A stretch of DNA of 50,217 bases, from NCBI GenBank assembly GCA_016190375.1, contig JACPQR010000105.1:1-50217 (forward strand), in the 5' to 3' direction. The stretch's first letter is position 1; the number at the start of each line of letters is the position of its first letter. This DNA comes from Deltaproteobacteria bacterium (lineage in GTDB: Bacteria; Myxococcota_A; Polyangia; JACPQR01). Of the stretch, positions 43,736 to 50,217 are shown in pieces. Below the pieces are notes generated by a model, which saw only the letters and a list, made by a program, of their open reading frames with translations, did not search any database and was not told where the DNA came from. A program made the translations under genes and the position numbers.

Positions 43736-44884
43736 CTATGCGCTAGAGCGCTGAGGCTCCACGGCCTCGGGGGGCCACGACTCGACCGCGCCATCCTCCC
43801 GCAGCAAGATCGTCGCTCCCTTCGGAAAGGCGAGGTAGCCCAGGATCTCCTTGTCCTCGGCCGTCATGCGCGCGAGGTCCCGGACCTCGAAGTCGCCCCG
43901 GTTCGAGTGGTCGTGCTGCTCGTCCATGCAGCGGAAGACCCAGCCGCTGTCCCTGCCGCCGAGCGGGGCGAAGCGGCCGAGGAGGAGCGGCCGCATGGGC
44001 AGCGTCACGCGGCGGCAGGCGACCCCCGTCTGGTCGAACGAAGGAGGCTCCGAGTCCGGGTCCATCTCGTGCTCGCGCAAGAGCGCCCTCTGCCGGACGC
44101 GGATCTCGAGCGCGCGCGAGACACCGGGGCCGAACTCGTTCTCCAGGTCGTCGACCCGCTCGTGCAGGACCAGCATGGGCTCCGGCTTGTAGAAGCGCTG
44201 CAGCGCGTGCCTGATGAGCTTGGGGGTGTCGAAGCGCCTGTCCTGCGGGGCGCCCGAGAAGACCAGGGAGCTCCAGCCGTACGCGAGGGCGTCGCCGGCC
44301 CGCAGGCCCCGAGGGCGCGAGAGGGCCTCGGTCGCGATGGTCCTGATGAGCGCGAGCGCCTCGTCGCGGGACGTGGACGTGTCGACGAACTCGACGGCCA
44401 CCTCCGGTTGACCGATCTTGGCGAGCCCGTAGGTCTGCGCCCAGGCCGTCTGCCCCCGCACGACGCCGCTCTTGCGAGTCTTGAGCGAGTGGATCTCGAT
44501 CCAGTACAGCCGCTCCGCGGAGGGCCGCTTGCGCAGCCGCTCGACGATCTCGCGCCACGGCGAGGCGACCATCGACAGCACGTCGACCGCGATTCCCTGC
44601 TTCCACAGCCTGGCGACGCGCTCGATCGCGTCGGCGAGCTCGAGCTGCGCCGGTCCGAGCGCTCCGTCCGGCCACTCGCCCCACATCAGGGCTGCACGCT
44701 GGAGCTTCTGGACGCGACGCGTCAGCGCCCCGCGCAGGTCACCGTGAAAGAAGCCCTCCTTGGCACGGGGGATCGCCCTGGGGTCGTACTCGCGGATCTG
44801 GATGCTCCCCTTCTCGGCGGCCGGGAGGACCAGGGGGGGGCCGTCCGCATACAGGACGACGAACAGCCGAACCATCGGCCGCAT
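43736..44884 (-). CDS. Unassigned 382-aa protein with DUF2185-like C-terminus
   Basis: The protein has no signal peptide and looks cytosolic. The N-terminal two-thirds is unrecognised, with ALMWGEWPDGALGPAQLELA and a LRAGDALAYGWSSLVFSG segment. The last 90 residues read SGWVFRCMDEQHDHSNRGDF, EVRDLARMTAEDKEILGYL and AFPKGATIL, a pattern like DUF2185 / Imm33-type domains (GW.F..gDE, then a D.....L..P.G). Such domains often occur as immunity proteins, but no toxin gene is adjacent, so an immunity role is unproven. A second ATG at 44875 is a possible start. Confidence 0.7.
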   Translation of the reverse strand: MRPMVRLFVVLYADGPPLVLPAAEKGSIQIREYDPRAIPRAKEGFFHGDLRGALTRRVQKLQRAALMWGEWPDGALGPAQLELADAIERVARLWKQGIAVDVLSMVASPWREIVERLRKRPSAERLYWIEIHSLKTRKSGVVRGQTAWAQTYGLAKIGQPEVAVEFVDTSTSRDEALALIRTIATEALSRPRGLRAGDALAYGWSSLVFSGAPQDRRFDTPKLIRHALQRFYKPEPMLVLHERVDDLENEFGPGVSRALEIRVRQRALLREHEMDPDSEPPSFDQTGVACRRVTLPMRPLLLGRFAPLGGRDSGWVFRCMDEQHDHSNRGDFEVRDLARMTAEDKEILGYLAFPKGATILLREDGAVESWPPEAVEPQRSSA

Positions 44885-44914
44885 CCTCGCCCGCCGTGCG
44901 CGTCTCGTCCAGAT

Positions 44915-46462
44915 CTACTCGACCGCCACGCTCATGAGGTAGCTGCCCGTCGCGCGCTTGCTGTACGAGATGAGCCGGACCAGGTACTCGCCGGCTTCGA
45001 GCGCGGTGTACTCGAGGAGCGAGCAGGTGCCGTTTCCGTCGTCGTCGTTGCACTCGAGCGCGGTGTCGTCGTTGTAGCAGGTAGTCGAGGTCGGGGCCTG
45101 TGCATCGGGCTCGTAGACGAAGAGCACCGAGTCGAAGGAGCAAGCACCGAGGCCGTCGGACGTCTCGAGCCGCAGGGTCTGGGACGCTTCGAGCTCGACG
45201 GCGAACCAGTCTTCGTCATCGGCCGTGTCGATCTCGCCCTCGACCAGGTCGCCGTCGACGATCGTGGTTGCGGCGCCCGGAGTGTCGTTCGACTCCCACT
45301 CGTCGGTCGTCTCGCGGCCGGGGGGCGCGGTCACCGTGAACGTGACGTGGTAGGTCCCGGTCGCGTTGCCGCCGAACTCGAGGATCCGGACGTGGACGAA
45401 GCCGGCAGCGGTCGCGGTGTAGTCCAGGAAAGAGCAGAGCCCCTCGCCGCCGTCGTCGTCGCAGGCGAGGTCGCCGGTCTCCGTCGAGCAGCCCGTCGAC
45501 GTCGGCAACGGGTTCGGGCGGGTCGCGCCGAAGAGCTGCGCGATCGTGTCCATCGAGCAGCCGCCGTTTCCGTCCGAGGTCTCCACCGTGAGCCGCGCAC
45601 CCTCGGCGAGGTCGATCTTGTACCAGTCGTCGTCACCGACCGGAGCGATCTCCGCGTCGACGCTGTTGCCCGACTCGACGGGCTGGACCGTCCCGTCGTC
45701 GCCCTCGACCACCTCTTCGACCTCGACCACGCAGCCCGCGGCGCACCCGTCACCCGCGACGGCGTTTCCGTCGTCGCACTCCTCTTCACCCTCGAGGAGC
45801 CCGTTGCCGCAGACCTCGGGATCCGGCTCGGGATCCGGTTCGGGCTCCGGCTCGTCGCCCCCGGTGCATGCCGGCGCGTCCACGCAGTCCGCGTCGTCGC
45901 AATCGGCGACGCCATCGCCGTCGTCGTCCGCGTCGTTGCCGCAGATCTCGGGCGAACGGCAGGCGGGGTGATCCATGCAGTCCTGGTCCTCGCAGTCGAC
46001 GGTCGCGTCGTCGTCGTCGTCGGCGCCGTTCCCGCAGTCCTCCGCCGGATCGGCCGAGCCGCAGGCCGGCGAGCTCACGCAGTCGGCATCCTCGCAGTCC
46101 TTCGCGCCGTCGCCGTCGTTGTCCGCGCCGTCGTCGCAGGTGAACTCGGAAGAGATCGCGCACCGAGTGGCGGACCAGCAATCACTGTCGTCGCAGTCGA
46201 TCCAGCCGTCCCCATCGTCGTCGAGGACGTTCGTGCAGTCCTCGGCGAGCCCTCCGCCGCAGACCGCCAGGCCCATGCAATCGAGGTCGCCGCAGTCGGC
46301 AACCATGTCGCCGTCGTCATCGGCGCCGTTCGAGCAGTTCTCCGCCGAGCCAGCCGGATCCTTGTTCCCGAGGTCCGGCAGCGGCCCGGGCGCGACCCCA
46401 TCCACGCCCCCGACGCAACCCGAAGCGAGCACGACGACCATTGCCAGGAATCCGCGACGCAT
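44915..46462 (-). CDS. Calcium-motif lipoprotein with two PPC-type domains
   Basis: The 515-aa lipoprotein has signal MVVVLASGC (Cys16). Residues about 41-205 hold five Cys-framed acidic repeats of the form C.NG.DDD.DG..DC.D.DC, like the calcium-binding motifs of MopE-type surface proteins. An Asp/Pro/Glu linker and one DUF4215 unit (CGNGLLEGEEECDDGN) follow. The C-terminal half has two bacterial pre-peptidase C-terminal (PPC)-like beta domains (about 260-370 and 385-510) with repeated DDDWYKIDLAEGARLTVETS / DEDWFAVELEASQTLRLETS and GTYHVTF / GSYLMSV ends. It has no protease domain of its own. Confidence 0.87.
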   Translation of the reverse strand: MRRGFLAMVVVLASGCVGGVDGVAPGPLPDLGNKDPAGSAENCSNGADDDGDMVADCGDLDCMGLAVCGGGLAEDCTNVLDDDGDGWIDCDDSDCWSATRCAISSEFTCDDGADNDGDGAKDCEDADCVSSPACGSADPAEDCGNGADDDDDATVDCEDQDCMDHPACRSPEICGNDADDDGDGVADCDDADCVDAPACTGGDEPEPEPDPEPDPEVCGNGLLEGEEECDDGNAVAGDGCAAGCVVEVEEVVEGDDGTVQPVESGNSVDAEIAPVGDDDWYKIDLAEGARLTVETSDGNGGCSMDTIAQLFGATRPNPLPTSTGCSTETGDLACDDDGGEGLCSFLDYTATAAGFVHVRILEFGGNATGTYHVTFTVTAPPGRETTDEWESNDTPGAATTIVDGDLVEGEIDTADDEDWFAVELEASQTLRLETSDGLGACSFDSVLFVYEPDAQAPTSTTCYNDDTALECNDDDGNGTCSLLEYTALEAGEYLVRLISYSKRATGSYLMSVAVE

Positions 46463-46761
46463 GGAGGGCCTTGCGAAGCAAGCTTCAGGCCCGGCTGGCG
46501 CGGTGATTTTACAGCGTTTTCTGGAGAGAGTCGGTGGTCGGTCTCGTAGCCGGTGAGTCAGGCCGTGTTCCGGTCAGGTTGCAAAAGTGCAACTGATTTT
46601 TCGCCGATGAAAACCTGGACCCCCCGGTCGCCGCGAATAGGCTGGACTTCTTGCGCGGCACGATTCTGGCGGTATACCTTCGTGCGAGGTCGACGGGCTG
46701 AGACGGTGTCCCCCCCACCGCAAGCCGGTCGGCCTCGCTTATTTTTCGGGATCTGCCTGGT
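46463..46761. other. Intergenic region upstream of the calcium-motif gene
   Basis: It contains a minus-strand -10-like TAAAAT region near 46508 and a short hairpin CTTGC/GCAAG near 46472. The palindrome at 46578-46593 lies in the middle. A plus-strand pair TTGCGC / TATACC (near 46653-46680) resembles a weak promoter, but no gene follows it closely. No ORF is supported. Confidence 0.4.
46578..46593. promoter_or_regulatory. Palindrome GTTGCA-AAAG-TGCAAC
   Basis: A perfect 6-bp inverted repeat with a 4-nt spacer lies about 115 nt upstream of the lipoprotein start at 46462, followed on the plus strand by TGATTTTT. It may be an operator. A terminator reading is weaker because the stem is short and no plus-strand gene ends nearby. 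Confidence 0.4.
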
Positions 46762-46956
46762 TTACTCCTCGAACTGATCGGGGAGCGGCTGTGGCCCGGG
46801 CACGATCCAGTCGATGTCCGGGTCGCCATCGGGCTTCGGCTCGTTCTTGGAGGCCTTCGCCCGCTCGTCGCGCTTGCGCGCCTTCTCTTTTGCGCGCTCC
46901 TGCCGAGCGATCTCTTTCTGCCGCTTCGCGAACGTCTCGCCACCGCTTCTACCCAT
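46762..46956 (-). CDS. Small charged protein, MGRSGGETF family
   Basis: The 64-aa protein starts at ATG 46956 (GGAGG 5 nt upstream; an earlier ATG at 46974 has none). It is very Lys/Arg/Glu-rich in the first half (FAKRQKEIARQERAKEKARK) and ends in an acidic/Pro tail (DPDIDWIVPGPQPLPDQFEE). Short basic proteins with this kind of start are widespread in myxobacteria and have no assigned function. The helical basic segment could bind RNA or ribosomes, which is only inference. Confidence 0.72.
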   Translation of the reverse strand: MGRSGGETFAKRQKEIARQERAKEKARKRDERAKASKNEPKPDGDPDIDWIVPGPQPLPDQFEE

Positions 46957-47150
46957 GAGAACCTCCGACTTCACCCCCGGCTACCTGCGCTCGCTCTCGC
47001 CTCCCCGAGGCGACCTTCCTCCCGGACGTTCGAAGAGCGCTTCCGAGTCGCGAACCGCAAGCGCAATAGCGCAAATCTCCGTCACAGTCGAGCAATTCCG
47101 CGTAACCCTTGATCGAGGTCGGGCTCGGGGATCATACTGTCTCGTCAGTC

Positions 47151-48443
47151 GTGTCTGTCAGGCTCCTCGTAGTTGCGACGGCGACCACCCTGGTCTCCTG
47201 CTTCGTCTATCCCGAGCCGCTCGACCCCTATGACCTGGAGGGGCAAGAGCTGGACTGGGAGGCACAGGCTGAGGTACCGGAGCCCGATGTCAAGGCGAGC
47301 GGCTCGGCCGTGGCAGTCAGGGTGGAATCGCTGCCACCCATCGTGGCCTCGGAGCCGCCTTCCGACCTCGTTCGGGGTGGAGGGACAGACGAGACGCGGG
47401 TCGACCCGCCCGAGGCCGGAGGGGGTGCGGGTGCCTCGGGTGAGGTGCGGTGCCTGGCCCTCTCGTCCACGCGCGCGCTGATTGGCGCGGCAATCCAATC
47501 GGGCGAGGCGCCCGACACGAGGCTCGACCTGGTGATCATCGAAGCCGACGGGTCCGAGAGGGCCCGCTCCGAGCTCTGGACCGGGGACGGCGGCCCGGCA
47601 CCCGGCTGCCCCGCCTTGCTCGCGTCCGCCGACGGCTCGTTCCTCGTCGTGGCGTTCGAGACCGGGCCGGTCCACGAGCACCTGTTCACGGCTCGTGTCG
47701 GCGTGGATGGCGCCGTGCTGGCCCCGACGAGGCGCCATCGGCTCGCCGAGCCGGCCGGCTCGGCCGTGCCCACGATTGCGTCGATGGGGGACGAAGCGCG
47801 AGTGTTCTTCGCCGCGGCGGACGGAGGGCAGACGCGGTCGCTGCTCGTCGATTCCTCGGGTGGGGCATCGCAGTCCGTCGACGTTCCGGGCGTCGCCGAC
47901 GATGTCGCGGTGGCTGGCGACGTGATGGCCTGGCGTCGTGAATCCGAGATCCTGGTCGCACCGTTCGGGGCGGGACCGCCGGTCACGGCGCTGGTCGCGC
48001 TCGAAGCCGTCTCGGGCACGCCGGCAATCGCCGCTGCTGGACGAGCCGACCTCTTGGTCGCCGGCGTCCGCCACGGGGACCTCGTGACCCAGAGGATCAG
48101 GTACGGCAGACGGCTGGGCTCTGCGAGAGCACTGGACGCGGCGGACGAGGTCGTGGCCGGTCCATCCGTCGCGTTCGGGCAGCGCGGCTGGGTCGCGGCG
48201 TTCGTTGCCGGAGAGCGCCTGTGGACAGCGCCGGTCGACTGGGCCGGCGCCCCCGGGGCTCTGGTCGACCTCGGACCGTGCTCGCGGCAGGCGCCGTCGA
48301 TCGTCGCATTCGAAGGAGGCTTCGTGGTCGCCGCCGCCACCGCGGAGGGCACGATCCTGATGCGGCGCCTCGACGGGGAGGGCCGGCCGTTGCTCGCGGG
48401 GCATCGCGACGCGGCACCCGTGCCGCGACCGTCGCTCATCTAG
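47151..48443 (+). CDS. Lipoprotein with beta-propeller-like repeats
   Basis: The 430-aa protein begins at GTG 47151, which gives a compact signal (VSVRLLVVATATTLVSC; Cys17). An acidic/Pro region to about 90 follows. The remainder has regular beta-strand repeats such as VRCLALSSTRALIGAA, LDLVIIEADGS, GSFLVVAFETGP, VPTIASMGDEARVFFAA, GWVAAFVAGERLWTA and GGFVVAAATAEG, spaced about 45-60 residues as in beta-propellers, but no named family motif is visible. The longer start at 47109 would place a hydrophilic leader before the signal and is less likely. It converges on the gene at 48436 with an 8-nt overlap. Confidence 0.68.
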   Translation: MSVRLLVVATATTLVSCFVYPEPLDPYDLEGQELDWEAQAEVPEPDVKASGSAVAVRVESLPPIVASEPPSDLVRGGGTDETRVDPPEAGGGAGASGEVRCLALSSTRALIGAAIQSGEAPDTRLDLVIIEADGSERARSELWTGDGGPAPGCPALLASADGSFLVVAFETGPVHEHLFTARVGVDGAVLAPTRRHRLAEPAGSAVPTIASMGDEARVFFAAADGGQTRSLLVDSSGGASQSVDVPGVADDVAVAGDVMAWRRESEILVAPFGAGPPVTALVALEAVSGTPAIAAAGRADLLVAGVRHGDLVTQRIRYGRRLGSARALDAADEVVAGPSVAFGQRGWVAAFVAGERLWTAPVDWAGAPGALVDLGPCSRQAPSIVAFEGGFVVAAATAEGTILMRRLDGEGRPLLAGHRDAAPVPRPSLI

Positions 48444-49935
48444 GAGGGTGGTGTCGGGAGCTCGGCCCGAAGATCGCCTCGTGCGCCTGGCGGGCGCGCA
48501 GGGCTTGCTCGGCGGGCGGTAGGGCCAGGAAGGCCGCGAGGGTTGCGGCCGTACGGTCGGGGTCGGAAACGGCTCCGGATTGCGGCTGGCCGAGCGCGTC
48601 GAGCGCCAGCAGGGCCGCCGCCGCGGCCGCGCTGGCGCCTGCGTCGCGATCGCCTGCCGCGTTCGCCAAGGTGGCCCAGGTCAGGGATGGGAGCTCCGGG
48701 TCGGCGGCGATCTCGGCCAGGTATGCGGACAGCTCGGCCAGTGCCGGAGGCAATGGCTCGCCGGACCCCGGGGGCCGGGCACGCGCGGCGAGCCGGGCGG
48801 CGAGCGAGCGCCCTGGCTCGACGTCGGGCGGATCGATCTGGTCGACGTAGTGCTGCACTTCGTGGCGGGCAACGCGAAGGGCGACCCACTCGAGGAGCGG
48901 CTCGACGAGGCGATTCGCGTCACTCGTGTCGCTGATCGCGTCCTGCGCCCGCTCGAATCGCCGCCGCTCGAGCAGCGGGACACCGGGCAACTCCCTACCG
49001 CCCTCGGGCGGCTCGAGGAAGTCGATGCGCGAGAAGACGAGCCTCGGCGAGTAGCGCTCGCGCCACTGCTCCCAGATCTCCCGGCGATCGGCGACGTGGC
49101 CGGCGAGCCGCCGGAGACCGTCGAGGGCGCGGCGGCCCTGGCGTGAGCGAATCCTGTGCTCGAGCTGGGCCGCGATCGCGGCACCGGCGGCGGGCCCGAT
49201 CTTCTCGCGGTAGGAATCCGGGGCGCCGTGGCCGAGGGGCAGCTCGCGCCTCGCGAGGGTGGGGAGGATCACGTCGATGACGTGCTGTCGCGTCTGCTCT
49301 TCGAGCACGACGGGCAGGGCGCCGGCGTCCCCATGTACCTGGAATCCGATCAGCCCCAGAGACACGTTCAGGCGATCGAGGCGGGTGACCTTCCTGACCG
49401 GGACGATCCCGCGGGGAGTGTCGAGCTCGATGGTGGAGGTCACGCGATAAACCTGCAGGATGACCCTGGTCGGCGAGGGCAGCGTGCAGGCGTAAAGCAG
49501 GATCGGGACGGCGTGCTCGGCGAGGCGCCGGTTCAGCCCGTTCATGCGGGCGAGGAGGCGGCGGGTGTCGGCTGCGGACAGGCTCGAGCCGCTGGCGCCA
49601 ATCGGGAGCGACTCGAGCTGCGCGACCAGCTCATCGAAGGCGGAACGGACCGTCGGATCTGGTCGAGCGGCGCCGGGCGCGACGAGCTCGTCGAATGCCC
49701 TCGCCACGCTTCTTGCGAGCGCCGCGGACCGGTGAGAGCGGGGGTCGGGACCGCGATTCAGCTCGACTACCCAGCGCGTGACCTCGTCTGCGAAGCGGCG
49801 CTCCGCTGCCGTCGGCTCGTAGCGGCGACCGGGAGCGGGGGTGGCGGATCGAAACAGCTGGTGCAACGCGATCACGGCCGTCGCCGCACAGATCAGCAGC
49901 GCCGCAACGAGCCAGCGCCGGCGCGGGCGGGCCAT
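48436..49935 (-). CDS. Membrane-anchored HExxH metallopeptidase-like protein
   Basis: The 499-aa protein has Arg-rich N-terminus and one membrane anchor (about 9-27), so the bulk is periplasmic. HEVQH at 358-362 is an HExxH zinc motif in a helix (VALRVARHEVQHYVDQ), and ELSAYLAEIA (401-410) could supply the third ligand (Glu401 or Glu408), a gluzincin-like arrangement. The rest is helical and unassigned. No pro-domain or protease inhibitor gene is adjacent. Its 3' end overlaps the convergent lipoprotein gene by 8 nt. The enzyme assignment rests on the motif alone. Confidence 0.65.
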   Translation of the reverse strand: MARPRRRWLVAALLICAATAVIALHQLFRSATPAPGRRYEPTAAERRFADEVTRWVVELNRGPDPRSHRSAALARSVARAFDELVAPGAARPDPTVRSAFDELVAQLESLPIGASGSSLSAADTRRLLARMNGLNRRLAEHAVPILLYACTLPSPTRVILQVYRVTSTIELDTPRGIVPVRKVTRLDRLNVSLGLIGFQVHGDAGALPVVLEEQTRQHVIDVILPTLARRELPLGHGAPDSYREKIGPAAGAAIAAQLEHRIRSRQGRRALDGLRRLAGHVADRREIWEQWRERYSPRLVFSRIDFLEPPEGGRELPGVPLLERRRFERAQDAISDTSDANRLVEPLLEWVALRVARHEVQHYVDQIDPPDVEPGRSLAARLAARARPPGSGEPLPPALAELSAYLAEIAADPELPSLTWATLANAAGDRDAGASAAAAAALLALDALGQPQSGAVSDPDRTAATLAAFLALPPAEQALRARQAHEAIFGPSSRHHPPR

Positions 49936-49947
49936 CCGAACGAGCCG

Positions 49948-50217
49948 CTAGCTTCTGCGGCGCCAGAGGAGCGGGATGGCCATCAGAAGGAACCACCCGC
50001 CCCCGTTGGAGGATCCCGCGCGGCAGTTTCCGCAGCCGCCTCCACCCTCGAACTCGCCGATAGAGTCCTCGTCGGCGTCGGCGTCGGCGTCCGAGTCCGT
50101 GTCCGTGTCGGCGTCCGAGTCCGTGTCCGCGTCCGCGTCCGCGTCCGTGTCCGCGTCCGTGTCCGTGTCCGTGTCCGTGTCGGCGTCCGTGTCCGTGTCC
50201 GTGTCCGTGTCCGTGTC
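49948..50217 (-). CDS. 3' end of a MYXO-CTERM protein (partial)
   Basis: The reading is open from the window edge to TAG at 49948 (89 codons). The edge part is a (Asp-Thr)n/(Asp-Ala)n spacer. The end reads EFEGGGGCGNCRAGSSNGGG, then WFLLMAIPLLW and RRRS, a clear MYXO-CTERM signal with two Cys before the helix. The N-terminal domains lie outside the window. This frame has no start codon inside the window, hence is easily missed. Confidence 0.82.
   Translation of the reverse strand, partial: DTDTDTDTDTDADTDTDTDTDADTDADADADTDSDADTDTDSDADADADEDSIGEFEGGGGCGNCRAGSSNGGGWFLLMAIPLLWRRRS
50065..50217 (-). repeat. Hexanucleotide repeat encoding Asp-Thr/Asp-Ala, running off the window edge
   Basis: (GACACG)n with GACGCG and GACGCC units on the minus strand encode the linker of the partial MYXO-CTERM protein. 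The array extends beyond base 50217. Confidence 0.85.

Noticed and set aside
46509..46943. 144-aa minus-strand frame
   Set aside because: It overlaps the better-supported small gene with a clear ribosome binding site at 46956 and has only Arg/Ser-rich low-complexity sequence.

Overview
The window is GC-rich (roughly 70%) chromosomal DNA that looks myxobacterial (Myxococcota, probably a Polyangia-type relative). The grounds are many secreted lipoproteins with Asp/Ala/Gly-rich linkers, Cys-rich ECDDGN (DUF4215-type) repeats, MYXO-CTERM-like C-termini (a Cys, one membrane helix and an Arg-rich tail), AgmX-like and VIT/vWA proteins, and a TerB-MoxR-DUF58 operon. I see no rRNA, tRNA, CRISPR array, integrase or intact transposase gene.

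Layout. 1-1384: a four-helix-bundle (IVS/S23-type) gene with a strong hairpin downstream, then about 700 bp without a gene that holds a short inverted relic of the same gene. 1385-6810: an exported surface group made of a Cys-rich MYXO-CTERM protein, a GH5 endoglycosylceramidase-like lipoprotein and an S1 serine protease. 6807-9162: TfoX-like and YqeY-like genes and an alpha/beta-hydrolase-like lipoprotein. 9167-14121 (minus): a tight operon of a TerB-domain protein, MoxR ATPase, DUF58 protein and DUF4129-like membrane protein. 14218-17706: a post-COAP-1-like lipoprotein, an APP1/DUF2183-like lipoprotein, and a TPR-thiD pair with an unusual promoter. 17820-22142: a (Gly-Glu)n lipoprotein, a small zinc-ribbon protein, another lipoprotein and a prenyltransferase-like toroid lipoprotein. 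22185-28718: two paralogous LanC-like lipoproteins pointing away from each other; the plus-strand copy heads a four-gene overlapping operon with two signal-less solute-binding proteins and a TauE/SafE permease. 29015-32263: an unknown gene, a MYXO-CTERM protein and duplication relics. 32053-40643 (minus): two very large translationally coupled FecR-VIT-vWA-TPR lipoproteins. 40867-43051: an exonuclease III gene and an aldehyde dehydrogenase gene. 43115-50217: more lipoproteins, a DUF2185-like protein, a small basic protein, an HExxH membrane protein and the 3' end of another MYXO-CTERM gene.

The strongest candidate for an undescribed system is the 24649-28718 operon, where a LanC-like lipoprotein is translationally coupled to two Cys-rich, cytosolic-looking solute-binding domains and a TSUP permease, behind a twin palindromic operator. 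The other standout is a pair of 167-bp palindromic elements about 5 kb apart (19385-19551 and 24362-24528). They lie in opposite orientation, are about 92% identical, and differ by base-pair-preserving changes in their terminal stems; one sits at the broken end of a GMC oxidoreductase gene. Further small relics (105 bp, 114 bp, 30 bp and 27 bp matches) show that the region has been rearranged repeatedly by segmental duplication.
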